Source: JBBQKI01 sp038326725
GTDB taxonomy: Bacteria; Bacteroidota; Bacteroidia; Flavobacteriales; Flavobacteriaceae
Reading direction: 5' to 3'
Assembly: GCA_038326725.1 (NCBI GenBank)
Contig: JBBQKI010000036.1
Location: forward strand, 1-19,492
DNA length: 19,492 nt
In this document: piece by piece, positions 13,110-19,492 of the stretch
Position numbering within the stretch: the stretch's first letter is position 1
How the letters are laid out: each line of letters begins with the position of its first letter
Notes under the pieces: model-generated
Database searches by the model: none
What the model saw: the letters and a program-made list of their open reading frames with translations, nothing else
Told to the model about the DNA's origin: nothing
Translations under genes and position numbers: made by a program

Positions 13110-14858
13110 ATGAAGTCATTTTATTTAAAAATCCTGCTCGTTATTTTCTTTTTTGGTTGTACTAATTTTACTTTTTCACAAGAAAAGGAATTCCTTCCCA
13201 AAGGTCTCACAGAAACAGAAAAGGGGCTGGTTTCCTCTTTTCAATTCAAAAATTCGCGAATGACCCCACCGCCTTCCGGACCTGTTCGGGCTGCAGCGGA
13301 ATGGGAAGAAGTGGAATATTTACTGATCACTTGGGAATCAAATTTTGAAAACATACTCCGTCAAATTGTGGAAGTTGCTGTGAACGAATGTAAAGTAATC
13401 ATCACCACTGAAAATCAAACATCGGTTGCAAATTATCTTACTTCCGCAGGAATTTCTTTAACAAATATTACTTTTTTGGAAGTTCCGTGGGACAGTATTT
13501 GGATACGTGATTACGCAGGAAATACTATTTATTCTAACGATGTGGGCGAAAGGGCTTTGGTGGATTGGATCTACAACCGACCGCGGCCAGATGACGACGT
13601 GATGCCAAGTGAGCACGCTGTACAAACCGGGCTTCCCATTTTTATCACCGATTCCGGAACCAACGATTTGGTAAACACCGGAGGAAATTATATGTCCGAC
13701 GGGTTAGGCAATGCTTTTGCTTCAGAACTAATCCTTGAGGAAAATGAACCCGGCAATCCCTATGGCGTTTCCCCTAAAACCGAAGCACAAATTGACGATA
13801 TCATGTTCGAATATATGGGCATCGAAAATTTCATAAAAATGCCCGTTTTACCTTACGATGGCATACACCACATAGATATGCACATGAAATTACTTGATGA
13901 AGAAACGCTTTTGGTGAGCAGATATCCTGAAGGGGTGGCAGATGGCCCGCAAATTGAAGAAAATATAGATTATGTTTTGAGCAATTTTCAATCAACTTTT
14001 GGAACCCCTTACGAGGTAAAATGGATTGATGCCCCACCCAGCTCGGGCGGAAATTATCCCGACACTGGCGGTTATTACCGTACGTACAGTAATTCTTTGA
14101 TATTGAACAAAACCATATTTGTGCCCACTTATAGGCCCGAAGTTGATGCCACCGCGCTTGCATATTATGAAGAATTGATGCCCGGCTACAATATTGTGGG
14201 AATTGACGTGGACAATCCGGGTGAAAACTTGATTGCTTCTTCCGGGGCGCTGCATTGTATAACGCATACTATTGGCGTTGACGAACCTTTATGGATAGTG
14301 CATCAGTCAATAGATGAAGCAAATGCGGGAACTAATGTGGCTGTTGATGCAATGATAAAACACATTTCCGGCGTAAGCGGAGCCACTGTTTTTTGGAGGG
14401 AAGAAGGAACCACGCCTTTTACCGAAACTGCGATGACCTTTGACAGCGATGATATTTGGACGGCAGATATTTCGATACCCGCAGATGGTTCAGAAATCGA
14501 ATATTACATTTTAGCGGAAGCCAATTCAGGGAAAACCCTCGCCAGGCCAATTGTTGCCCCGGAAGGTTTTTGGACAATTAATGTGGAAATGTTATCGGCT
14601 CAAGATTGGGCTGATAACCATATTTCTGCACCTTACCCTAACCCCACAGATGGAAACGTGAGTTTTGATTTGGACAACATCAATGGCCCCATTGAAATCA
14701 GCATCCATAATATTTTAGGACAAAAGCTTTATGAAAATTCAATTGAAAGTGGCGATGGAGTTGTAACATTGGAACTCAACCCCGAATGGAACGGAATGCT
14801 GTTGGTTTCACTCGAAGGGGATTTTGGGAAAGTGGTGAAAAAAATTATCAAGAATTAA
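13110..14858 (+). CDS. Secreted peptidylarginine/agmatine deiminase-family protein with T9SS sorting domain
   Basis: A 582-residue secreted enzyme. Domains in order: signal peptide (about 1-23, ending TFSQ), PAD_porph deiminase domain (about 50-410), an Ig-like beta domain (about 420-492) and a type IX secretion C-terminal domain (about 505-582) with the YPNPT motif (509-513). Deiminases convert a guanidinium to citrulline and ammonia through a Cys thiol. The catalytic set is present: WIRD (Trp131, Asp134), H-I-D (His254, Asp256) and GALHCITHT with Cys383. An R-P-R pair (157, 159) sits where Porphyromonas gingivalis PPAD holds the substrate C-terminal carboxylate (its Arg152 and Arg154, from memory). 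The whole plan matches PPAD rather than cytoplasmic agmatine deiminase. I chose the ATG at 13110, just before the signal peptide. It is a single-gene unit, convergent with tag. Confidence 0.92.
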   Translation: MKSFYLKILLVIFFFGCTNFTFSQEKEFLPKGLTETEKGLVSSFQFKNSRMTPPPSGPVRAAAEWEEVEYLLITWESNFENILRQIVEVAVNECKVIITTENQTSVANYLTSAGISLTNITFLEVPWDSIWIRDYAGNTIYSNDVGERALVDWIYNRPRPDDDVMPSEHAVQTGLPIFITDSGTNDLVNTGGNYMSDGLGNAFASELILEENEPGNPYGVSPKTEAQIDDIMFEYMGIENFIKMPVLPYDGIHHIDMHMKLLDEETLLVSRYPEGVADGPQIEENIDYVLSNFQSTFGTPYEVKWIDAPPSSGGNYPDTGGYYRTYSNSLILNKTIFVPTYRPEVDATALAYYEELMPGYNIVGIDVDNPGENLIASSGALHCITHTIGVDEPLWIVHQSIDEANAGTNVAVDAMIKHISGVSGATVFWREEGTTPFTETAMTFDSDDIWTADISIPADGSEIEYYILAEANSGKTLARPIVAPEGFWTINVEMLSAQDWADNHISAPYPNPTDGNVSFDLDNINGPIEISIHNILGQKLYENSIESGDGVVTLELNPEWNGMLLVSLEGDFGKVVKKIIKN

Positions 14859-14868
14859 TTATCCCCCA

Positions 14869-15432
14869 CTATACTTCATCATATCGAAAACAGCTCGTTA
14901 AATGATCGTTTACCATGCCAGTGGCTTGCATATGAGCGTAAATAACAGTGCTGCCCACGAATTTAAACCCACGCTTTTTTAGGTCTTTGCTAATTGCATC
15001 ACTTAATGTCGTTGTAGCCTGAATTTCTTTATGAGAATTTAAGCTGTTTTTTACAGGTTTTCCATCAACGAATTTCCATATATAATTGCTGAAACTGCCA
15101 AACTCCTCTTGTACTTTTATAAACGCTTGCGCATTGGAAACGGCAGATTTTATTTTTAAAGTATTCCGGATTATACCCGCATCCTGCAATAATGAATTTA
15201 TTTTCTCGTCTTTATAATTCGCAATGGTTTTATAATCAAAAGCATTAAAAGCTTTTTTGAAATTCTCGCGCTTTCTTAAAATGGTAATCCAACTCAAGCC
15301 CGCTTGAAATGTTTCCAATAAAAGAAATTCAAAAAGTACTGCATCGTCATAAACCGGGACGCCCCATTCTTCATCGTGGTAGGCCACATAAAGTGGGTCG
15401 GTTCCGCACCAAGTACATCGGGTTTTTTCCAT
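14869..15432 (-). CDS. tag: DNA-3-methyladenine glycosylase I
   Basis: A 187-residue TAG, the same size as E. coli Tag. It removes 3-methyladenine from alkylated DNA as the first step of base excision repair. The zinc ligands can be located: Cys6 in TRCTWCG, His19 in AYHDEEWGVP, and His177 and Cys181 in the C-terminal NDHLTSCFRY. Glu40 in LLLETFQAGLSW matches the conserved base-recognition residue (E. coli Glu38), and the FQAGLSW segment is the family signature. It follows the TonB-like gene by 11 bases at the end of the ftsX-uppP-truB operon, and ends 10 bases from the convergent deiminase. Confidence 0.96.
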   Translation of the reverse strand: MEKTRCTWCGTDPLYVAYHDEEWGVPVYDDAVLFEFLLLETFQAGLSWITILRKRENFKKAFNAFDYKTIANYKDEKINSLLQDAGIIRNTLKIKSAVSNAQAFIKVQEEFGSFSNYIWKFVDGKPVKNSLNSHKEIQATTTLSDAISKDLKKRGFKFVGSTVIYAHMQATGMVNDHLTSCFRYDEV

Positions 15433-15443
15433 TTAAAAAAGAA

Positions 15444-16157
15444 TTATTGTCCGGGAAAATTAAAAGTAATGGTTCCCATTTGTTGGTCTTTGGATGCATC
15501 GGTGGAAAACCTTGCTTGGGCAGCATATTCCAGAGCACTGTCTATCAAACATTGGTTTGCCGTGGTTGAAGCTCCTTTGTTATATGAAATTTTTTCCACC
15601 CTCCCCGTTGCGTTTACATTTATGTTAATCACAACTTTTCCAAAACCATCACAAGTATAAACAGGGTTTGGAAGTTCCATAGCACTTCGGTTCACCAATT
15701 GATAACTTATCGTGGTATTCCGGTTACCGCCTTTAACAACAGCGGTGGATTTTTTTTTGGCATCTGAGTTTGAAAATGCTGGTTTTTTTTCCTTTTCAGG
15801 TTTTGGCTTTTGAATATCGCCTTGAGTCCCGGTTCCATTTGCCTGTTCAATGGCTCGGTTCATTTCTTCCATTTTGCCCTCGGTGGTTTCTGTAATTTCC
15901 TGATTTTCATCCTCTAGGTTTGAAATGAATTTTTCAGCTTCATTATAGGCGCGGTTGGTTTCAACTTTCGACCTTTCCGGGGGCAGCGCAGCCAGTTCTT
16001 CTTCGGGGATTATTTCTTCGGAAGCATATTCAATATCATATTCCTTAAGGGTTTTTTCGTTTTCGGAAGAAAGATTAAAAGAATATAAAAGCAGCACCAA
16101 ATTCCCCGTAAGCAGGGAAGCGATCAAGAAAGCGCGATATGAATAATTGAAATTCAT
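15444..16157 (-). CDS. TonB-like C-terminal domain protein
   Basis: A 237-residue inner-membrane protein. One membrane helix lies near the N-terminus (about 9-27) with a short cytoplasmic head; then comes a long, charged periplasmic region (about 30-140) rich in Glu and Lys with a KPKPEKEKKP stretch; then a TonB-like C-terminal domain (about 160-237) with the PNPVYTCDGFGKVVININV and ATGRVEKI strands. Cys169 and Cys203 may form a disulfide. Classical TonB transmits proton-motive energy from ExbB-ExbD to outer-membrane receptors, but there are no exbB or exbD genes here, and such domains also occur in proteins with other roles. It follows truB after 71 bases and precedes tag, so it is probably a late member of the operon. 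Confidence 0.8.
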   Translation of the reverse strand: MNFNYSYRAFLIASLLTGNLVLLLYSFNLSSENEKTLKEYDIEYASEEIIPEEELAALPPERSKVETNRAYNEAEKFISNLEDENQEITETTEGKMEEMNRAIEQANGTGTQGDIQKPKPEKEKKPAFSNSDAKKKSTAVVKGGNRNTTISYQLVNRSAMELPNPVYTCDGFGKVVININVNATGRVEKISYNKGASTTANQCLIDSALEYAAQARFSTDASKDQQMGTITFNFPGQ

Positions 16158-16228
16158 GGTTGCAAGTACCGATTTTTTATGGAAAATGCCATAAAACCAT
16201 CTTTTTTTAAATCGTAATTAGCTTTATT

Positions 16229-16918
16229 TTAACGTAATAATATTTCTTCAAAGCCTTCAATAGTAATGCCATCTTCTACAGAAAAGTCCCCGATTTTGGT
16301 GCGCCTCAAAGCTGAAAGATGTCCGCCGTTGTTCAACGCTTTTCCAAAATCGTGGGCCAGAGACCGTATATAAGTGCCTTTGCCACAAACTATCCGAAAG
16401 CCAATATTTGGCATTTCGATTTTGGTAATTTCAAATTCTGAAATATGAATTGTTCGTAGTGGAATTTCAACTGCTTCGCCTTCGCGGGCAAATTCATAAA
16501 GCCTTTTCCCTTCTTTCTTTAATGCTGAAAAAATAGGGGGTTGCTGTTGGCTTTCACCAAGAAAACACAATGAGGTTTCACGAATTTTTTCTGCTGTGAT
16601 GTTTGAAATATCAAAAGTTTTATAGATTTCAGTTTCCAAATCGTAGCTGGGGGTTGTGGCACCCAAGGTGATGGTGCCAGTATATTCTTTTTGTTGAGCT
16701 TGATACTCATCAATTTTTTTAGTGAATTTTCCAGTACAAAGAATCAATAGTCCCGTGGCCAGTGGGTCTAAAGTACCCGCGTGGCCCACTTTTAGGTTTT
16801 TTAAATCGAATTGTTTTTTCAGTAGCCACCGCACTTTGTTCACCACTTGAAAGGAAGTCCAATGCAAGGGTTTGTCAATCAAAAGTAATTTGCCTTGAAT
16901 ATATTCTTCTGCATTCAT
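16229..16918 (-). CDS. truB: tRNA pseudouridine-55 synthase TruB
   Basis: A 229-residue TruB, which isomerises uridine 55 to pseudouridine in the T-loop of tRNAs. The catalytic motif GHAGTLDPLATGLL (45-58) carries the nucleophile Asp51. Other family blocks are LLIDKPLHWTSFQVVNKVR (12-30), QQPPIFSALKKEGKRLYEFAREG and GKGTYIRSLAHDFG. The length is typical for Bacteroidota TruB, which lacks the long C-terminal PUA extension of E. coli TruB (314 residues). Its ATG overlaps the uppP stop by one base (TAATG), showing coupled translation. Confidence 0.97.
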   Translation of the reverse strand: MNAEEYIQGKLLLIDKPLHWTSFQVVNKVRWLLKKQFDLKNLKVGHAGTLDPLATGLLILCTGKFTKKIDEYQAQQKEYTGTITLGATTPSYDLETEIYKTFDISNITAEKIRETSLCFLGESQQQPPIFSALKKEGKRLYEFAREGEAVEIPLRTIHISEFEITKIEMPNIGFRIVCGKGTYIRSLAHDFGKALNNGGHLSALRRTKIGDFSVEDGITIEGFEEILLR

Positions 16919-17703
16919 TAAAGCACCGTAAGTTTTTGAACAAAAAAGTGAATCAATAATATTGCGGTTCCGGCTATTATTCTATAATATCCAAAAATTT
17001 TAAAACCGTGCCTGTTCAAATAATTGATAAAGGATTTTATGGCGATAAGTGCAACAACAAATGCAACAACGTTTCCGATGATCAAAAGGTTTACCTGTTC
17101 GCTGGAAATTTCAAAACCGGCTTCATAATAATCATAGGTTTTTTTCACTGTGGCACCCAGCATAGTTGGCACTGCAAGGAAAAATGAAAATTCTGCAGCT
17201 ACTTTCCGGGAGAGTTTTTGCGACATTCCCCCTACAATACTTGCCGCACTTCGAGAAACCCCAGGAATCATCGCCAAGCACTGGAAAAAACCAATTTTTA
17301 AAGCTGTGGAATATGAAATTTCGGTTCCCGTGGAATCGCCAAACCAATCATCCACTTTTAGAAGTAAAATTCCCCCGATAATTAATGAAATAGCAACTGT
17401 AATTGGGTTTTCAAGTAAGCTGTCAATAAGATTACTAAAGATTAACCCAAAAAAAACTGCGGGAAGAAACGCAATAAAAAGCTTATAATAAAAATCCATG
17501 GTCTGGAAGAAACGCCTAAAATACAACACAATCACTGAAAGGATGGCACCCAGTTGAATCACGATTGTAAATAATTTTGTAAAATTGTCTTCGGCAATCC
17601 CAAAGAGGGAAGAAGCTATAATCATATGCCCCGTGGAAGAAACGGGCAAAAATTCTGTTAATCCTTCAATAATTGCAAGAACAATGGCTTGGAAATAATC
17701 CAT
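16918..17703 (-). CDS. uppP: Undecaprenyl-diphosphate phosphatase (BacA/UppP)
   Basis: A 261-residue polytopic inner-membrane enzyme that dephosphorylates undecaprenyl diphosphate so the lipid carrier can be reused for peptidoglycan and surface glycans. Both signature motifs are intact: EGLTEFLPVSSTGH (13-26) with the catalytic acidic and Ser residues, and PGVSRSAAS (147-155) with the catalytic arginine. The rest is a series of hydrophobic helices ending in FFVQKL. The length is near the family norm of about 265-275. It lies 3 bases after the DUF3098 stop and overlaps truB by one base. Confidence 0.97.
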   Translation of the reverse strand: MDYFQAIVLAIIEGLTEFLPVSSTGHMIIASSLFGIAEDNFTKLFTIVIQLGAILSVIVLYFRRFFQTMDFYYKLFIAFLPAVFFGLIFSNLIDSLLENPITVAISLIIGGILLLKVDDWFGDSTGTEISYSTALKIGFFQCLAMIPGVSRSAASIVGGMSQKLSRKVAAEFSFFLAVPTMLGATVKKTYDYYEAGFEISSEQVNLLIIGNVVAFVVALIAIKSFINYLNRHGFKIFGYYRIIAGTAILLIHFFVQKLTVL

Positions 17704-17706
17704 TGC

Positions 17707-17964
17707 TTATTTTGGGGTATCGGGTTTCAACAAAATCGCGTAAACTTCTATGGCAAAACCAAGCAACACCAAGGCGGGGGCCAAACGGATTCGGCGCCAG
17801 TTGTAGATTTCAGGGTTGAAAACATTGGGATCGTCACTTCCGCCACCGGTCATCAATATAAAACCGAGCACTATAAAAGCCATGCCAATGAGCATGAACT
17901 TGTAGTTTTTCCTTTCAAAAATGAAATTGGCCTTTACTTCTTCTTTTCGTTTTTGTTCTCCCAT
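17707..17964 (-). CDS. DUF3098 membrane protein
   Basis: An 85-residue small membrane protein of the Bacteroidota family DUF3098. A short charged N-terminus (MGEQKRKEEV) leads to a first helix in MLIGMAFIVLGFILMTGGG, then the family segment GGSDDPNVFNPEIYNWRRIRLAPALVLLGFAIE with a second helix, and a short tail. I chose the ATG at 17964; the reading frame continues upstream to 18012, but that part is encoded by a low-complexity TTGTTTG tract and reads as Asn-, Gln- and Thr-rich filler. It sits between ftsX and uppP, an arrangement I recall as common in Flavobacteriaceae. The function is unknown; the neighbours suggest the cell envelope or division. Confidence 0.85.
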   Translation of the reverse strand: MGEQKRKEEVKANFIFERKNYKFMLIGMAFIVLGFILMTGGGSDDPNVFNPEIYNWRRIRLAPALVLLGFAIEVYAILLKPDTPK

Positions 17965-17968
17965 TTTT

Positions 17969-18008
17969 TTTGTTGTTTGATGGTTTCTTGTTTGTTGTTT
18001 GTTGTTGA
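17969..18008. repeat. Low-complexity TTGTTTG tract
   Basis: Imperfect tandem heptamers of the form TTGTTTG on the plus strand lie directly upstream of the chosen DUF3098 start. They probably inflate the open reading frame there. The tract could alter spacing between ftsX and DUF3098, but I see no other signal in it. Confidence 0.5.
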
Positions 18009-18072
18009 GCAAGGATGAATAAGCTTAAAGTTGTACTCCCAAACTCCATTACCAAAAACTAAAGAATACCCA

Positions 18073-18951
18073 CTAATAATACAAATCGTCTGTCCTTAAG
18101 TTTAAAAAGCGTTGGGTGGCGAAAAACGTGCTGAACCATGTTATCAAAACACCCATCATAAAAATGAACACGAACAATACAAATAGCAACAATTCATCGT
18201 TCAAAAGCTGCAATTGCGGAAAAGTTTTGTTCAAATAATACAGCACCACGCCCATCCCGATCATCGCTACCCCGGCGCCTATCATTCCCAAGCGAACACT
18301 TTTCCAAACAAATGGACGGCGGATAAAGGTTTTTGTGGCACCCACCATTTGCATTGTTTTTATTGTAAACCGCTTGGCATAAATGGCCAGCCGGATGGAA
18401 CTGTTGATCAATAAAACCGCAATAAAAGTAAAAATACCGCTGATCACCAAAATCCAAAAACTGATACGGCTCACGTTTTCGGTGAGCTGCGCAATTAAGG
18501 GACGGTCGTAAATAACATCGTCCACAAAATCCTTGCTTCGTATTTCGGTGGTGATTTCCTCCATTTTTTCAGGGGTTACAAAATCTGCATTTAAATATAC
18601 ATCGATGCTGTTCTGCAATGGGTTTTCGCCCAAATATTCCAAAAAATTTTCCCCCAACGTTTCTGTGTGTTCTTCGGCAGCTTGTTCTTTGGAAACAAAC
18701 TCAGCCGATTTGGTATAATCTGCCAACGCCAAACTTTGTTGGAGCTGCGTAATTTCAACTTCCTTTGCGCTGTCTTTCAGGAAAATGGTAATGGCGATCT
18801 GTTCTTTAAAATAATCAGCCACTTTTTTTGAATTCAAAACCAAAAGCCCCAATAAACCAAGTAAAAAAAGAACCAGTGAAATACTGATGACCACTGAAAA
18901 GTAGGAAGAAATCAACCTGCGTTTTTGATACTTGTCAAAATTGGAAGCCAT
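18073..18951 (-). CDS. ftsX: Cell division protein FtsX (permease-like)
   Basis: A 292-residue inner-membrane protein with the FtsX plan: a cytoplasmic N-terminus with KRRLISSYFSVVISISLVLF (11-30), helix 1 (about 18-40), a periplasmic domain (about 41-160) of the type that controls peptidoglycan hydrolases, and three C-terminal helices (about 163-186, 217-238 and 258-280) around the AKRFTIKTMQMVGATKTFIRRPF cytoplasmic loop. FtsX works with the ATPase FtsE in the divisome; no ftsE is within this window. It is the first gene of the minus-strand operon with DUF3098, uppP and truB, divergent from leuS across 230 bases. Confidence 0.95.
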   Translation of the reverse strand: MASNFDKYQKRRLISSYFSVVISISLVLFLLGLLGLLVLNSKKVADYFKEQIAITIFLKDSAKEVEITQLQQSLALADYTKSAEFVSKEQAAEEHTETLGENFLEYLGENPLQNSIDVYLNADFVTPEKMEEITTEIRSKDFVDDVIYDRPLIAQLTENVSRISFWILVISGIFTFIAVLLINSSIRLAIYAKRFTIKTMQMVGATKTFIRRPFVWKSVRLGMIGAGVAMIGMGVVLYYLNKTFPQLQLLNDELLLFVLFVFIFMMGVLITWFSTFFATQRFLNLRTDDLYY

Positions 18952-19152
18952 AGGGATTTTGTGGTTTGATGCCGTAAAAATACAATGAATTTTTCAGCCT
19001 TGGTTAAACAACGCTTAAAGTTTTGTCTTTCGTCTTTGCTTGATATTTTATTTAAAGTAATACTTCGTCTGCGATCAACACAGGTTCGGAATGCCTCTTT
19101 GCAATCTGCATACCTTTTTAAAATTGTTACGGGGCATTTCGTACAATAGCTG

Positions 19153-19160
19153 TAAATTTG
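19153..19160 (+). promoter_or_regulatory. Candidate -7 promoter element for leuS
   Basis: TAAATTTG matches TAnnTTTG exactly, 21 bases before the leuS ATG, giving a leader of about 15 bases. A TTG at 19124-19126 is upstream, but the 26-base spacing is longer than normal. The rest of the 230-base gap to ftsX shows no further structure I can support. Confidence 0.5.
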
Positions 19161-19181
19161 CCCTTTCCCGAAAAAATTACA

Positions 19182-19492
19182 ATGAGCAAATATCACTTCA
19201 ACGAAATAGAAGAAAAGTGGCAAAAATATTGGGCCCAAAACCAAACTTTTAAAGCGTCCTCCCCCGACCCCTTCAAAGGAGGGGAGAACTTAAAACCCAA
19301 ATATTACGTTTTGGATATGTTTCCCTATCCGTCCGGCGCGGGGTTGCACGTTGGGCACCCGCTTGGTTACATTGCTAGTGATATTTATGCGCGCTACAAA
19401 CGCCACCAAGGTTTTAACGTTTTGCATCCTCAGGGTTACGATTCTTTTGGACTTCCAGCAGAACAATATGCAATCCAAACAGGGCAACATCC
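19182..19492 (+). CDS. leuS: Leucyl-tRNA synthetase, N-terminal part (runs off the window)
   Basis: The first 103 codons of leuS; the gene continues past the right edge. LeuS attaches leucine to tRNA-Leu. The class I signature is clear: YYVLDMFPYPSGAGLHVGHP (41-60) with the HIGH-type motif HVGH (56-59), then GYIASDIYARYKR, LHPQGYDSFGLPAEQYA and the start of the zinc/editing region. The ATG at 19182 gives MSKYHFNEIEEKWQKYWA, the family's usual N-terminus. Residues about 26-37 (SSPDPFKGGENL) have no counterpart I recall in relatives and are encoded by a GC-rich palindromic repeat, so they look like an in-frame insertion just before the catalytic domain's first strand. The reading frame stays open through it. 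Confidence 0.96.
   Translation, partial: MSKYHFNEIEEKWQKYWAQNQTFKASSPDPFKGGENLKPKYYVLDMFPYPSGAGLHVGHPLGYIASDIYARYKRHQGFNVLHPQGYDSFGLPAEQYAIQTGQH
19257..19286. repeat. GC-rich palindromic repeat inside leuS
   Basis: The sequence TCCTCCCCCGACCCCTTC (19257-19274) is followed by AAAGGAGGGGAG (19275-19286). CCCCTT can pair with AAGG-A-GGGG, or CCTCCCC with GGGGAGG-like bases. G+C content is far above the flanks. It shares its layout with the repeat at 2995-3017. It is translated in frame as part of LeuS. Confidence 0.6.

Noticed and set aside
15444..16157. Assigning this protein as the energy transducer for the thiamine receptor
   Set aside because: It lies 7 kb away in an unrelated operon, with no exbB or exbD; only the C-terminal domain is TonB-like.
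18985..19149. A 54-codon plus-strand open frame between ftsX and leuS
   Set aside because: It has no promoter at the right place, no recognised motif, and overlaps the region that should carry divergent promoters; chance is the simpler explanation.
18912..19244. A 110-residue minus-strand open frame over the ftsX-leuS gap
   Set aside because: It overlaps the starts of both ftsX and leuS and its translation resembles no protein.
1..19492. tRNA, rRNA, CRISPR arrays, IS elements or attachment sites
   Set aside because: Reading all intergenic stretches on both strands showed no cloverleaf, regular spaced repeats, transposase or terminal inverted repeats with target duplication.

Overview
The window looks like chromosomal core from a Flavobacteriaceae bacterium (phylum Bacteroidota). 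The genus cannot be fixed from sequence alone. The evidence is moderate to low G+C, several promoter -7 elements of the Bacteroidota form TAnnTTTG, few Shine-Dalgarno sites, a T9SS sorting domain, a TonB-dependent receptor, a Bacteroidota-type lipoprotein, DUF3098, DUF3127 and DUF4301 proteins, and a bacterial GGGP-synthase homologue. I see no phage, IS element, CRISPR array, tRNA or rRNA.

Layout, left to right. (1) Bases 1-74 are the C-terminus of an unidentified gene, followed by a strong terminator. (2) ahcY lies on the minus strand, divergent from a plus-strand run of tightly overlapping genes: 4'-phosphopantetheinyl transferase and GGGP-synthase-like protein; then, from a probable internal promoter, a thiamine-binding protein, PnuC-family transporter, NadR-like kinase, DUF4301 protein and ArfB-like peptidyl-tRNA hydrolase. 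(3) A 331-base gap holds a promoter, a TPP riboswitch and a probable intrinsic terminator, leading into a TonB-dependent receptor. The receptor, thiamine-binding protein, PnuC and NadR-like kinase together suggest a vitamin B1 uptake and salvage locus. (4) A Rieske-fold-like lipoprotein (minus) diverges from greA and a HIT-family gene. (5) An orphan sensor histidine kinase (minus) diverges from a flavin-reductase-like gene and a DUF3127 gene, closed by a perfect terminator hairpin. (6) A secreted deiminase has the domain plan of Porphyromonas peptidylarginine deiminase. (7) A minus-strand operon reads ftsX, DUF3098, uppP, truB, TonB-like protein and tag, divergent from leuS, which runs off the right edge.

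Points most worth a second look: a GC-rich palindromic repeat apparently inserted in frame near the N-terminus of leuS, with a related one supplying the stop codon of the GGGP synthase; an AT-rich repeat filling the P3 arm of the TPP riboswitch; DUF4301 with motifs resembling nucleotide-sugar pyrophosphorylases inside a vitamin locus; the PPAD-like T9SS deiminase with an R-x-R pair; the SSB-like acidic tail on DUF3127; and a terminator-like hairpin exactly where greA transcription should start. Domain assignments rest on reading motifs by eye; no database search was run.
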